64,000 nucleotides of DNA from Haliclona indistincta. Lineage: Eukaryota; Porifera; Demospongiae; Haplosclerida; Chalinidae. Where the stretch lies: the NCBI GenBank assembly GCA_964017065.1, contig OZ024787.1, positions 5,322,301 through 5,386,300 of the forward strand. Direction: 5' to 3'. Of this stretch, positions 42,560 to 59,172 are shown one piece after another (positions within the stretch are counted from its first letter, which is position 1; every line of letters starts with the position of its first letter). A program made the position numbers and the translations under genes. The notes beneath the pieces are model-generated. The model had not been told where the DNA came from. It made no database searches and saw nothing but the letters and a program-made list of their open reading frames with translations.

Positions 42560-43315
42560 TCACGGAGGTAAAGCTCCCAGTGGTTTTCCATGATACTGCT
42601 GTACAGTTGGAATGGTGTAAATATCAAGCAGCTCGTAGGGATTGACAGCTACTAAGATATTACCAGTGAATGTCTGTGAATCGAGAAAGAAACAGTTAAC
42701 TCAAATGCATGTCTAGGTTTGTTGAGCAGCATCCTTGTCTCAACCCAATCTCATGCTGTGTATCTAGTGTCCCACACAATGCAATACAACAGAACAGCAT
42801 GGATTAAGTTTTAGTGACTGAGAGAGCATTAGAGAGCTTAGCAAGTATCATTTTTCACATACGTAAATCAACTTCTGAGCAAATCTCTTCTTGACATTGT
42901 AGAGGAGAGCTCCTTCATGAAGATCACTACACCATAAAGTTTATATGAAGAGAAGGTATGTAAAAGACAATGCACAGTGTGAGCAACTCACTTTAGCTGT
43001 ATCATATCATCGACGCCATTTTCTCCATCTTCCTGGCGAATCCTTAGAGAATTAACAGCCAGTTCAAGTTGCTATACAAAGGCATCATTCAGTACTTGCA
43101 TCAGAGTTTACGGTGTCATACAGTACCTGAGTGTCGTTGGCTGACTCCACAGTGGCTGTTTCTCTGGTGATCCTGATCACGCGACCTGGCAGTAGATAGC
43201 TACAGACCTCATATTTGTACCAGACGGCACAGCCCTGTATAGCATAACAGAAGATAATTATACCGGTTTAGTATGGAGAAAAAAAGCTAACCTCTTGCAG
43301 TTGGAAAGAATTCAT
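1668..43315 (-). CDS. MYO15: Unconventional myosin, class XV-like (MyTH4-FERM), 3' end beyond window
   Basis: Actin-based motor expected in actin protrusions. Exons on the minus strand: 43292-43315, 43127-43234, 42992-43071, 42863-42926, 42564-42673, 41911-41985, 41765-41861, 41243-41349, 40891-41155, 40730-40807, 39795-39911, 39526-39584, 38983-39106, 38769-38864, 38360-38491, 12639-12764, 12445-12522, 12174-12286, 11751-11796, 11446-11570, 8079-8094, 6373-6489, 6232-6318, 5826-5914, 5675-5759, 5154-5298, 4886-5106, 4394-4465, 3861-4021, a linker not resolved, 3412-3575, 3289-3361, 2744-2965, 1668-2526. Phases agree at every junction except the linker. About 1445 codons are visible. Order: motor, IQ neck, MyTH4, partial FERM. 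Class XV over VII is favoured by [23 protein letters not shown] and [13 protein letters not shown]; the very long N-terminal extension of vertebrate MYO15A is absent. Exon edges are my reading of splice sites and may be a few bases off. Confidence 0.85.
3576..3860 (-). other. Unresolved linker between myosin exons (MyTH4 to FERM)
   Basis: The upstream exon ends in phase 2, and about ten residues (human equivalent KYLRNFIHGG) are missing before the CYAPDPLRT segment. Candidates on the minus strand are a short exon after ttcttctgcag at about 3797, containing LRKYLHN in its extended reading, and an upstream acceptor for the next exon. I cannot choose between them from sequence alone. Confidence 0.4.
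4026..4375 (+). repeat. (TGAG)n tetranucleotide array filling a myosin intron
   Basis: An imperfect gtgagtgagtga array with interspersed gagcagtgag and gagtgaatgag variants and a duplicated block (about 4056-4195). On the myosin strand it reads (CTCA)n and occupies nearly the whole 372-bp intron between exons 4394-4465 and 3861-4021, ending at the acceptor. Confidence 0.9.
4512..4850 (+). repeat. Minisatellite with 123-bp higher-order unit
   Basis: Units of about 36 bp built on accaatgcaccaatagt...ctgctaacgg. A higher-order unit of 123 bp (4551-4673) is repeated as 4674-4796 with at most trivial changes. It lies in the myosin intron between 4465 and 4886. Confidence 0.9.
5154..6489 (-). CDS. 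MYO15: Myosin exons 22-26: converter end, IQ neck and linker
   Basis: Exon 22 (39 codons) ends YQIGATK and exon 23 starts VFLKES, the end of the motor. Then come IQ-like segments: [16 protein letters not shown] across exons 23/24, [11 protein letters not shown] in exon 24, and [14 protein letters not shown] in exon 25. These predict two to three light-chain or calmodulin sites. Exon 26 (5154-5298) is a charged, serine-rich linker into MyTH4. All phases agree. Confidence 0.85.
6711..7003 (+). CDS. Exon-like ORF nested in a myosin intron, unknown
   Basis: After a splice-acceptor-like gagcttctag, an open frame of about 97 codons runs to TGA at 7001-7003. It encodes [20 protein letters not shown], then an acidic, mainly helical segment ([38 protein letters not shown]). 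Composition is protein-like and GC is higher than its surroundings. It is antisense to the myosin. It could be the last exon of a small nested gene or a mobile-element fragment; I do not recognise it and see no upstream exon with certainty. Confidence 0.4.
7196..7244. repeat. Short palindrome of the TAGCCTCGT...ACGAGGCTA family
   Basis: Both halves read tagcctcgtgacc...ggtcacgaggcta around a short centre containing accaggctc and gagcctgg. The same ends occur at 23582-23793, 39482-39516 and 44500-44787. Confidence 0.75.
7331..7516 (+). CDS. Small ORF (61 codons), unknown, doubtful
   Basis: ATG at 7331 opens [20 protein letters not shown], rich in aromatic residues and proline, in a locally GC-rich stretch. 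No homologue is recognised and no upstream or downstream exon is clear. It may be a fragment of an inserted element or a minor nested gene. Confidence 0.25.
   Translation: MDQSWRYSPWAPFPGYYQPSSFGAGLSNHPSNLAVGCDGLVRQVQCFEPCWYTMRHLRSSG
7739..8062. repeat. Inverted repeat (aagcgtcaccttgcagtcac family)
   Basis: The left arm at 7739-7812 (gaaaccgctgt...tcaaatcactgg) is inverted at about 7975-8062 around a centre of about 160 bp. Related fragments occur at 7030-7095 and 38516-38620 (cactacttcttgcaa, tttacgct). It is non-coding and MITE-like. Confidence 0.7.
8079..8094 (-). CDS. MYO15: Candidate 16-nt myosin microexon
   Basis: Exon 20 ends in phase 2 (CAAAG) and exon 22 starts in phase 0, so one or more exons must change the frame between them. 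On the minus strand, catgatcag|16 nt|gtgagaatc supplies a good acceptor and donor; the 16 nt give (S)YFRSL and correct the frame exactly. It lies at the converter region where other myosins read roughly ERYRVLLPG. It sits just beyond a small inverted repeat inside a 5-kb intron full of repeats. This is inference from phase and position only. Confidence 0.5.
8221..10877 (-). mobile_element. Hairpin element, copy B, interrupted by a large palindrome
   Basis: Same family as 318-1546, but inverted: the palindromic end is at 8223-8246, and the terminal hairpin is at about 10487-10877. The body is split at 8776/10166 by the 1389-bp palindromic element described separately. Removing that insert restores the body order seen in the copy at 18941-20146. 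Confidence 0.75.
8777..10165. mobile_element. Giant palindromic (foldback) element with TA target duplication
   Basis: Arms of about 665 bp (8777-about 9440 and about 9495-10165) are near-perfect inverted copies around a loop of about 50 bp. Ends read CAGTGCTTCCCGC...GCGGGAAGCACTG. The flanks are TA/TA, and the uninterrupted copy at about 19634 has a single TA at the equivalent place (gatcta|tacgg). CAGTG ends plus a TA duplication fit a Tc1/mariner-type non-autonomous element. The only ORFs are mirror-image pairs on the two arms with no transposase motif. Confidence 0.85.
10819..11217 (+). CDS. Doubtful ORF partly in repeat (132 codons)
   Basis: The first 20 codons lie in the hairpin of element copy B; the rest ([20 protein letters not shown] onward) is outside it, hydrophilic and protein-like, ending TAA at 11217. 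No family is recognised. It may be a chance ORF or the last exon of a decayed gene. Confidence 0.2.
   Translation: MVDFTTLHPFDFDTNLFNILVNNGVREKNDQRILRKHRLKELIFNGYITNRNPSIQIQIRNPFSEVIDKFIMDTTVFTPAGEIHREENASRYGKGLLEIAMKLLLRFLSSLSKAAQYPSIDLLSNQDYTQSN
11446..12764 (-). CDS. MYO15: Myosin exons 16-20: C-terminal half of the motor
   Basis: Exon 16 resumes with [10 protein letters not shown] and [13 protein letters not shown] after the giant intron. Exon 17 reads [10 protein letters not shown], exon 18 carries [10 protein letters not shown], and exon 19 (46 nt) gives the invariant FVRCIKPN. Exon 20 has the SH1-helix region [19 protein letters not shown]. Phases are 0, 0, 2, 0, 2. Exons 16 and 20 are preceded on the coding strand by long (TCAC)n arrays; exon 18 is followed at its donor by a (GTGA)n array. 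Confidence 0.88.
11581..11675 (+). repeat. (AG)n/(GTGA)n array at a myosin acceptor
   Basis: gagagagag followed by about 80 bp of gtgagtga. On the myosin strand this is (TCAC)n(CT)n ending ten bases before the acceptor of exon 11446-11570, so it serves as that exon's pyrimidine tract. Confidence 0.9.
12106..12173 (+). repeat. (CACT)n array at a myosin donor
   Basis: Reads on the myosin strand as gtaagcgagtgagtgagtgag starting exactly at the donor of exon 12174-12286, so the array contains many donor-like GTGAGT words. Confidence 0.85.
12772..13010 (+). repeat. (GTGA)n array at a myosin acceptor
   Basis: About 240 bp of gtgagtga with small gagcgagc and gattgaatg variants. On the myosin strand it is a (TCAC)n tract ending at the acceptor of exon 12639-12764, at one edge of the 25.6-kb intron. 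Confidence 0.9.
13118..13190 (-). tRNA. tRNA-Arg (ACG)
   Basis: A 73-nt cloverleaf: acceptor GGTCCTG/CAGGATC with a G-U pair, D arm GCCC-AACGGATA-AGGC, anticodon stem TCTGA/TCAGA with loop CTACGGA (anticodon ACG), T arm CCAGG-TTCAAAT-CCTGG, discriminator G. One C-A mismatch lies in the D stem. It lies inside the giant myosin intron, on the same strand as the myosin. Confidence 0.88.
13318..13506. repeat. Palindromic MITE-like element, TACC(G/A)TATAGC ends
   Basis: Ends read taccatatagcagaaaattttc and (inverted) taccgtatagcggaaaattttt, with inner inverted segments rich in ttcgcgaa. Family members are at 36119-36262, 39168-39349 and 40453-40640, and looser ones at 18823-18900 and 20457-20570. 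Confidence 0.7.
13702..15010 (+). CDS. Nested family copy 1: Cys-rich single-pass membrane protein, two ectodomains
   Basis: Exons 13702-13765, 13817-14158, 14207-14473, 14521-14764, 14815-15010 give 370 residues; introns are 51, 48, 47 and 50 nt and all phases fit. Order: signal peptide ([15 protein letters not shown]); ten-cysteine domain 1 (ends WWDC); domain 2 with the same ten cysteines; a short Thr-rich stalk; TM ([13 protein letters not shown]); basic YYRAK; tail with a glutamine run and [10 protein letters not shown]. The ATG is chosen by alignment to the other copies. It is the only copy with two domains. This is probably a type I surface receptor or adhesion protein; the family is not recognised. 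Confidence 0.8.
15396..15424 (+). pseudogene. Relic of the nested family's signal exon
   Basis: gtctgttactaATGGTGTCCAGTGAGTTGGTG matches the 5' end of the family's first exon and its upstream bases, then breaks off into unrelated DNA (a retroelement fragment follows). No other exon is present before the next copy. Confidence 0.7.
15600..15850 (+). mobile_element. Degenerate retroelement fragment
   Basis: Broken frames contain GMGQSATTF, FYKRL and, in another frame, [13 protein letters not shown] followed by CLRGARSS. I associate this motif string with the C-terminal part of a mobile-element ORF common in animal genomes. At least two frameshifts separate the pieces, so it is a relic. It lies directly downstream of the broken signal exon at 15396. 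Confidence 0.45.
16237..18421 (+). CDS. Nested family copy 2: repeat-stalk form, frameshifted after TM
   Basis: Exons 16237-16303, 16840-17103 and 17439-18145 give 345 residues: signal peptide, one ten-cysteine domain (ends WAC), a long stalk with about nine 19-residue repeats ([19 protein letters not shown]), and TM ([16 protein letters not shown]). Just after the TM, about 4 extra bases relative to the other copies shift the frame, and the protein stops at 18145. The tail intron (18194-18243) and tail exon (18244-18421, [13 protein letters not shown]) are still present but out of frame. It is either a decoy-like short form or an early pseudogene. The stalk Thr/Ser are likely O-glycosylated. 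Confidence 0.75.
17510..18030 (+). repeat. Coding minisatellite, 57-bp unit
   Basis: About nine tandem units, each encoding 19 residues ([19 protein letters not shown]), make up the stalk of nested copy 2. Units differ by a few substitutions (Ser/Pro, Thr/Ala, Asn/Asp). The unit length is a multiple of three, so changes in copy number would only change stalk length. Confidence 0.9.
18941..20146 (+). mobile_element. Hairpin element, copy C (uninterrupted reference copy)
   Basis: A hairpin at 18941-19316, a roughly 800-bp body, and the palindromic end at 20120-20143. It lies between nested copies 2 and 3. The flanks are a host inverted repeat, agcatagatagta/tactatctatgct. Confidence 0.75.
20638..21832 (+). 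CDS. Nested family copy 3: intact Cys-rich single-pass membrane protein
   Basis: Exons 20638-20707, 20795-21058, 21274-21658, 21709-21832 give 280 residues with all phases correct. Signal peptide [19 protein letters not shown]; ectodomain cysteines spaced C-7-C-12-C-6-C-4-C-10-C-14-CC-1-C-10-C; Thr/Ser/Pro stalk; TM ([20 protein letters not shown]); YYRAK stop-transfer; tail [13 protein letters not shown]...[14 protein letters not shown]. Closest to copy 7, including intron and 3' flank sequence. Donors are GTGAGT throughout. Retention of the last intron would end the protein at EPTK. Confidence 0.82.
22531..23125 (+). CDS. Nested family copy 4: lacks the Cys-rich domain
   Basis: Exons 22531-22600, 22687-22894, 22945-23125 give 152 residues. 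The signal exon joins directly in phase to a short Thr-rich stalk ([20 protein letters not shown]), then TM ([17 protein letters not shown]), YYRAK and a tail with [11 protein letters not shown]. The exon for the ten-cysteine domain is absent. The tail joins an NPxY-type and a YxxP-type motif. It could act as a signalling partner, or be a decayed copy whose frame happens to be intact. Confidence 0.72.
23582..23793. repeat. Foldback MITE, TAGCCTCGT...ACGAGGCTA family
   Basis: The arms are nearly perfect inverted repeats over about 80 bp each (tagcctcgttcccaggctctt...; inner arm gcatgcgcatgcgttaatta) around a centre of about 50 bp. TA on both sides would fit a TA target duplication. Confidence 0.85.
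23961..24008 (+). pseudogene. Relic of the nested family's signal exon (internally deleted)
   Basis: agttggtgagttgggatcaatactggatcaacacaacaacaaccag|gtgagata keeps the end of exon 1 and its donor but has lost about 20 bases from the middle. Element copy D follows within 60 bp, and no ectodomain exon remains. Confidence 0.7.
24067..25183 (+). mobile_element. Hairpin element, copy D
   Basis: A diverged member: its hairpin starts gaaaataaaaagatttcta and the end palindrome reads ggggagtcactaccgtgcctccct. Copy E shares the tcactaccgtgcc variant, so D and E form a subfamily. About 110 bp of body present in copy C are missing. Confidence 0.7.
25634..29473 (+). CDS. Single-exon beta-helix ectodomain / multi-TM protein
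   Basis: An uninterrupted frame of 1279 codons. Translation probably begins at the ATG at 25721 ([20 protein letters not shown], a good signal peptide) rather than 25634. Residues about 50-700 show parallel beta-helix style repeats with many N-x-S/T sites ([25 protein letters not shown]). A cysteine-rich segment ([24 protein letters not shown]) precedes seven to eight hydrophobic helices from about residue 855. The cytoplasmic end is acidic with a dileucine-like REPLL. The layout resembles a lineage-expanded sponge family, function unknown to me. Lack of introns suggests a retrocopy origin or an intronless family. It is nested in the myosin intron. Confidence 0.85.
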   Translation: MQLTLITMSVIKSSQVRLLIQLCCNNIQLMAMLPVLLLLLLAVPLTAFTDVYYVTADDAASHEQSCRLHQICHSLSYYISQPPNHYFTSDTTIIFLEGEHSFDREDFVKVSNVHNLTLKGQGQWPVAGAEETVMQSTVIVNCTRGRGGFYFTTSHNITVEGLTVINCGREYAAVFQFDSVQSLLFLKNSIQHMTGFGLFVRNSDNVIITNCSYYHSKSSMSYFRAGGVGIEYIIQQNSNTNYTLELSHSNITKCGGSTGFETEGTYYGGGLYLATGSGFDSATVILSNLRLSQNRADQGGNLGILLLGPGKVIFNISNCFISHGYAMFGGGMYIKAETESSLKFENTHLEENYGSYVSEISYHKSNLAQYSRFSFINSSIIHTETDSDFGVVITGCCPTIEIMKTKVTLRKVLTGISTVSSSVVALTNCQFERSDGKEAILHVKDTGINLSITNCTFSNNTGDYSVIIVDNNVNFYISDSTISHNNMTGITIVNDLEPVHFSGHNVIQNNRNTEGAGIKMKSTTQIVVSGTLMLTNNTADKHGGAILVKQPFFSYQIESICTIKFSFVNTFSSVIFSGNRAQKGGSDMYGAILMGCSIDGTKLSHSGYPNETSWYFETPLMKHLNFSNTDRLSSMSSDPIMVCFCNTTTNLPDCSDRTQHHIQTYPGLEINTSIATVGYYGGTSAGDVKVSAQHATIVRYYGQNQTTNCFQLHILLQNTSSTTALVDIFLKNVEQGLGVSIGVDILECPIGFTEILGQCQCNRVLSNVQCQLSATPFKFLRSGNSWFGYINNTQCITGTTNCPFDYCNRSNVSFDIMAPDRQCMAKKTGILCGQCQSHLSIMLGSNRCGTCSNWYLFLLPVFALAGIVLVAVLMFLNLSISVGTINGLLFYANMVKLNEAFFFPNGSVPVMSQFISWSNLDLGIEVCLFDGLDSYWNTWLQFVFPAYLFVLMGCIIVGCRYSVWLCRLCGSHAVPALATLFLMSYTKILLTVTNALAMSRLPCNDSILTVWSVDGNIEYGSGKHLVLVVFSCGVLIIGLAYPVLVLCGPLLERYSDKCIPQHRWNPVAKFKPLLDAYGGPYKDKYRFWTGATLMVRLTVTVTFSFTSGGLDVINAAIITTIVVGILMFWLFTKGVYKRIYLTVLEMFFLINIFLLSTYRLVTASLGSTNYPNMAIIISVSLSIVVCLAIMATHLWWSFDLKKIKRRLGFNARPEYILLPQLVADEDDEEDRPYLGSPPSIVYGSHRGEHQFVLEFPHPHDEHESSSPVLLAREPLLFDN
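29679..30766 (+). mobile_element. Hairpin element, copy E (5' truncated)
   Basis: The outer left arm of the hairpin is missing; the copy starts at tacatcagtggctata and ends in gggagtcactaccgtgcctcccta. It lies about 200 bp past the stop of the beta-helix gene. Confidence 0.7.
31450..32528 (+). pseudogene. Nested family copy 5: decayed
   Basis: Signal exon 31450-31525 is intact. The expected acceptor before EPCQDDE is ccccgg instead of ctag (about 31595); an in-phase AG at 31607-31608 could rescue splicing but would drop the first cysteine. The ectodomain also lacks the third cysteine (AYVNTT) and one of the CC pair (HCSLC). The stalk exon (from 32086) stops at CH* and resumes in another frame ([11 protein letters not shown]) through TM and YRAK. 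The tail exon has a stop at 32526-32528. Three independent lesions make it a likely pseudogene; its 3' part and flank are a duplicate of copy 4's. Confidence 0.8.
33079..33151 (+). pseudogene. Isolated tail exon relic of the nested family
   Basis: ccagctctactgtag|TGATATAGAGTGCACTGAGAACACA reproduces the tail acceptor and exon start, then diverges and stops. No upstream exons belong to it. Confidence 0.75.
33714..35650 (+). CDS. Nested family copy 6: TM exon split by an insertion
   Basis: Exons 33714-33786, 34078-34338 and 34707-35062 read as 229 residues: signal peptide, ten-cysteine domain (ESCQDGTE...WDC), stalk with STDTALSTD repeats, and the first part of the TM ([15 protein letters not shown]), then stop at 35060-35062. 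About 280 bp of unrelated AT-rich DNA (about 35063-35345) separates this from the rest of the TM exon (VQC-like through YRAK, about 35346-35443), the tail intron (35444-35493) and tail exon (35494-35650, [14 protein letters not shown]). As read, the product lacks a tail. Confidence 0.7.
36022..37414 (+). CDS. Nested family copy 7: intact Cys-rich single-pass membrane protein
   Basis: Exons 36022-36094, 36329-36586, 36823-37240, 37291-37414 give 290 residues, all phases correct. Signal peptide [18 protein letters not shown] (one codon shorter than copy 3), ten-cysteine domain ending WDC, stalk with [16 protein letters not shown] repeats, TM ([17 protein letters not shown]), YYRAK, tail with [14 protein letters not shown]. 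The tail is almost the same as copy 3. A palindromic MITE sits in intron 1 (36119-36262). Confidence 0.82.
37656..37975 (+). mobile_element. Penelope-like element relic: GIY-YIG endonuclease end
   Basis: Conceptual translation gives [20 protein letters not shown], then [11 protein letters not shown] and I residues spaced as in a GIY-YIG nuclease of Penelope-type retroelements, a stop, and after a frame change [19 protein letters not shown]. The CxC-KYIGET pattern and the N-x-D-x-G end are typical. Stops and frameshifts show it is dead. The upstream reverse transcriptase part is absent. Confidence 0.75.
38360..43315 (-). CDS. MYO15: Myosin exons 1-15: N-terminus and most of the motor domain
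   Basis: The start ATG is at 43315-43313 (MNSFQLQE). Visible landmarks: purine loop [10 protein letters not shown]-loop GESGAGKTE (41765-41861, split from the preceding Ser codon by an intron); switch [11 protein letters not shown] (41243-41349); LLEKSRIV and YHVFYELL (40891-41155); relay entry LDIFGFE (38983-39106) followed by [13 protein letters not shown] (38769-38864); DNQLCIDLI and [10 protein letters not shown] (38360-38491). All catalytic loops are intact, so the motor should be active. Introns are mostly 70-2200 bp, until intron 15, which is 25.6 kb. Confidence 0.9.
39168..39349. repeat. Palindromic MITE-like element, TACCGTATAGC ends
   Basis: taccgtatagcgagaaattttcgc... and its inverted end ...gcaaaaatttttctgctatatggta, with inner ttcgcgaa motifs. 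It lies in a myosin intron. Confidence 0.7.
39482..39516. repeat. Short TAGCCTCGT...ACGAGGCTA palindrome
   Basis: tagcctcgtacccaggccttctgggcacgaggcta, immediately upstream of the donor side of exon 39526-39584. Confidence 0.7.
39912..39966 (+). repeat. (AG)n tract at a myosin acceptor
   Basis: On the coding strand it is a (CT)n tract directly before the acceptor of exon 39795-39911. Confidence 0.85.
40307..40379 (-). tRNA. tRNA-Arg (TCG)
   Basis: A 73-nt cloverleaf: acceptor GACCGCG/CGTGGTC with one G-U pair, anticodon stem TCTGA/TCAGA with loop CTTCGAA (anticodon TCG), T loop TTCGAAT, discriminator G. It lies in the myosin intron between exons 40730 and 39911, in the same orientation. Confidence 0.9.
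40453..40640. repeat. Palindromic MITE-like element, TACCGTATAGCCGG ends
   Basis: taccgtatagccggttattttc... pairs with ...acggctatacagta; inner arms carry attttcgaa/gaaaat inversions. Confidence 0.65.
42100..42480 (+). mobile_element. tRNA-derived SINE
   Basis: The head (about 42119-42180) resembles a tRNA: box A-like ggttcaactggtagagt, an anticodon-arm-like cttgggcttataacccagag and box B-like ggttagaatcc. The body has the gacccatctgtaaaatgggtacctggt segment seen in many tRNA SINEs, and the element ends near a (GT)n run. It lies in a myosin intron, on the antisense strand. Confidence 0.6.
42481..42558 (+). repeat. (GT)n microsatellite touching a myosin donor
   Basis: About 78 bp of gtgtgt, ending within a few bases of the donor of exon 42564-42673 (coding strand gtgagacacacac...). 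It may be the SINE's tail. Confidence 0.9.
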
Positions 43316-43463
43316 CTTTTTGCAGCTGCAATGATCTTTGATTTTCCCGCGCGCGTGAAGTGCATAAAGGGTTAAGTTACAGGTGAGTTCATAAAGGGTT
43401 AATATTGTTGTCTTCAAGGTTTTCTACTCGTGACGTTGCTGATCCTGTGTAGCTGTTCTAACG
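43316..43463. promoter_or_regulatory. Divergent promoter between the myosin and DRG2
   Basis: Only 148 bp separate the two start codons. It holds a 15-bp direct repeat, t(g/t)cataaagggttaa, at 43361-43375 and 43388-43402 (27 bp apart), and a GC-rich cgcgcgcg. No TATA box is visible. The repeats are candidate factor sites shared by both genes. Confidence 0.5.
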
Positions 43464-55433
<11,970 letters not shown>

Positions 55434-55699
55434 CCTTTTGAACTACAGACTATACCACCCACAATTCTCACTGTGTACAATTTCAATCTGCAACAATCAA
55501 ATTTTCTACAAATTGTCCTAAGTTTGTTTGTACAGTTTAAAAAATAATGTTACAATTGAAGTGACATGTTGCTAAGAGATACAACGTACAAGCAGTTGTA
55601 AAAATACTGTGAAGACAGACATGTTCACAACATGTATGGTAAAGAAAAAAAGAGGAGCTATGTTTAGGCATTTTTGGCTCGGTTTGTGAGTGAGAGATT

Positions 55700-57166
55700 C
55701 TAGTATTCCCAGAGGGTGCTTGGCCCGACTGTGTTGCCTCCAGATGCAGAGAATGCTCCGTTCTGTTGTCCCTTAATGTACTGCCCGTTCTGAGTGCTGA
55801 TGATACACATGCGAGTATGTGCTCGGATCTCGACAAAGAATTCAGTAGGAGTGTCTCCCTTGACTGCAAAGCTGTCCTTGTCTGCTTCCCAGTACTTGCC
55901 GTTAGCTCCTTTGAAGGTGTACGTACCAGCATTGCCTGCCATTCGGAAGATATCGTATTGGGAACGGTTACACTCGAGGACAGCCGATGCTGATCCCTTC
56001 ACTCCAACAAACCCATGTTCACCACGAAGGGTAATAATGGGATGGTTCACCAGCTCAACAACAAATTTGCAGTTGTCGGCTACCTCTGCACTTGTTGCTC
56101 CCAGTTGACCATTGCTCTTTACTACTAGGTACTTGCCATTGGAGGATTTCAAGCAAACCATTGGTCCCATCCATTCAATAGTGAATTGACACTCGGCTTC
56201 TTTACCGTCTACAGAGCTGTTGAGGAGTGTGTCGCTTGACTTCCAGTATTTTCCGCTCTTTGAACGGATGACCCACTTAGTGTTGCCGGTCATGTCGCTG
56301 CGATCAACTGCTTCGAGTTGGAAGATCTCATCGTCTGAGATTTCAGCTTGATTGGCACGCACCTCTTCCTTGCCCATGCGAACAGAGACATACTTTCGGT
56401 TGTAGGCAATGAGGGTAACTTGAGGGTTAGTGTCCTCCAGAGTGAAGAGCTCGTCCTTGCTGATGGTGTCTTTTCTTGACATCATAGTTGCATGGGCTCC
56501 CACTGCCGTCAGGTAAGTGCCGTTGCAGTCACGGAAAGCAATCCGTGTGCCTCGGAAAACCAGAGTAAAGAGTGAACCCTTTGTGACAGTATCTTCCAGC
56601 CGTCCTCTGAAGTTTACGTACATTGCATTAGCGGCACGGATAGCATACTTTCCATCATAGAACTCCAAATTGATGGAGGCATCGTAGCCCCAGGCAATAG
56701 CCTCATTCACACGCACCTCTTTACCATCATCAGAAAGATGGGCGTATGTCTTTCTGTTGACACTGCGGAGATTGATCTGAGGGCTCATAGCTAACTGCAG
56801 GGTCCAATAGGATATATCCTTGTCGCTGCAGACGAGGTTGTCTCCAGATCCGCCCAAGTAGCGACCATGGGTGGTGTTCTTGATTGCTACTCTACCATCC
56901 TCATGAGAGAGAAGGACGAATTTGTTGTCTGGTCCAATCTCCTCACTGTCTCCCGACACTTTGCCATCTCTGTCACAGCCCAGGTAGCGCCCAACAGCAC
57001 TCTTCAAGGCAATTTGCTCATCGTCGTCGATCTTCTCCAAAATCCAGATCTGCTTCTTGCGGAGACTCTGTGCGTTTGCGTTCACCTTGAACTGGAAACT
57101 TTCAGCCGTCAAGTATCGATGAGAGGCGTTGATGAAGCCAGCAGTCCATTGCAGCTCTGTGGACAT
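55700..57166 (-). CDS. FSCN: Fascin (actin-bundling protein), intronless
   Basis: Bundles parallel actin filaments in filopodia-type protrusions. 488 residues, against about 493 in human fascin-1, covering four beta-trefoil repeats. Landmarks: FKVNANAQSLRKKQIWILE near residue 28 (in human fascin the PKC-regulated serine is in this segment; the Ser before Leu-Arg-Lys-Lys is kept), YAHLSDDG, KDELFTLE, GKYW repeats, RGEHGFVG, and the conserved C-terminus STLWEY. It lies head-to-head with actin, 396 bp between start codons. No intron, where vertebrate fascins have several. Confidence 0.95.
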   Translation of the reverse strand: MSTELQWTAGFINASHRYLTAESFQFKVNANAQSLRKKQIWILEKIDDDEQIALKSAVGRYLGCDRDGKVSGDSEEIGPDNKFVLLSHEDGRVAIKNTTHGRYLGGSGDNLVCSDKDISYWTLQLAMSPQINLRSVNRKTYAHLSDDGKEVRVNEAIAWGYDASINLEFYDGKYAIRAANAMYVNFRGRLEDTVTKGSLFTLVFRGTRIAFRDCNGTYLTAVGAHATMMSRKDTISKDELFTLEDTNPQVTLIAYNRKYVSVRMGKEEVRANQAEISDDEIFQLEAVDRSDMTGNTKWVIRSKSGKYWKSSDTLLNSSVDGKEAECQFTIEWMGPMVCLKSSNGKYLVVKSNGQLGATSAEVADNCKFVVELVNHPIITLRGEHGFVGVKGSASAVLECNRSQYDIFRMAGNAGTYTFKGANGKYWEADKDSFAVKGDTPTEFFVEIRAHTRMCIISTQNGQYIKGQQNGAFSASGGNTVGPSTLWEY

Positions 57167-58987
<1,821 letters not shown>

Positions 58988-59128
58988 AGTGCAGGACCAA
59001 CTAGTCTACTTGTATGACTCTTTATCTGCATTTTTGTTTTGGCTGCTTAATAGCAGATGTAGCGTGTGTACGCTAGTTCGTATATTTGAACCTATGTAGT
59101 AGTACTTAGTGTGATTTAAAAGTTTTTC

Positions 59129-59134
59129 AATAAA
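59129..59134 (+). terminator. Actin poly(A) signal
   Basis: AATAAA 142 bp after the actin stop and only 39 bp before the next ATG on the same strand. Confidence 0.7.
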
Positions 59135-59172
59135 AAAAATCAAGAAAAACACCAACTAGAAGAAGGCGATAA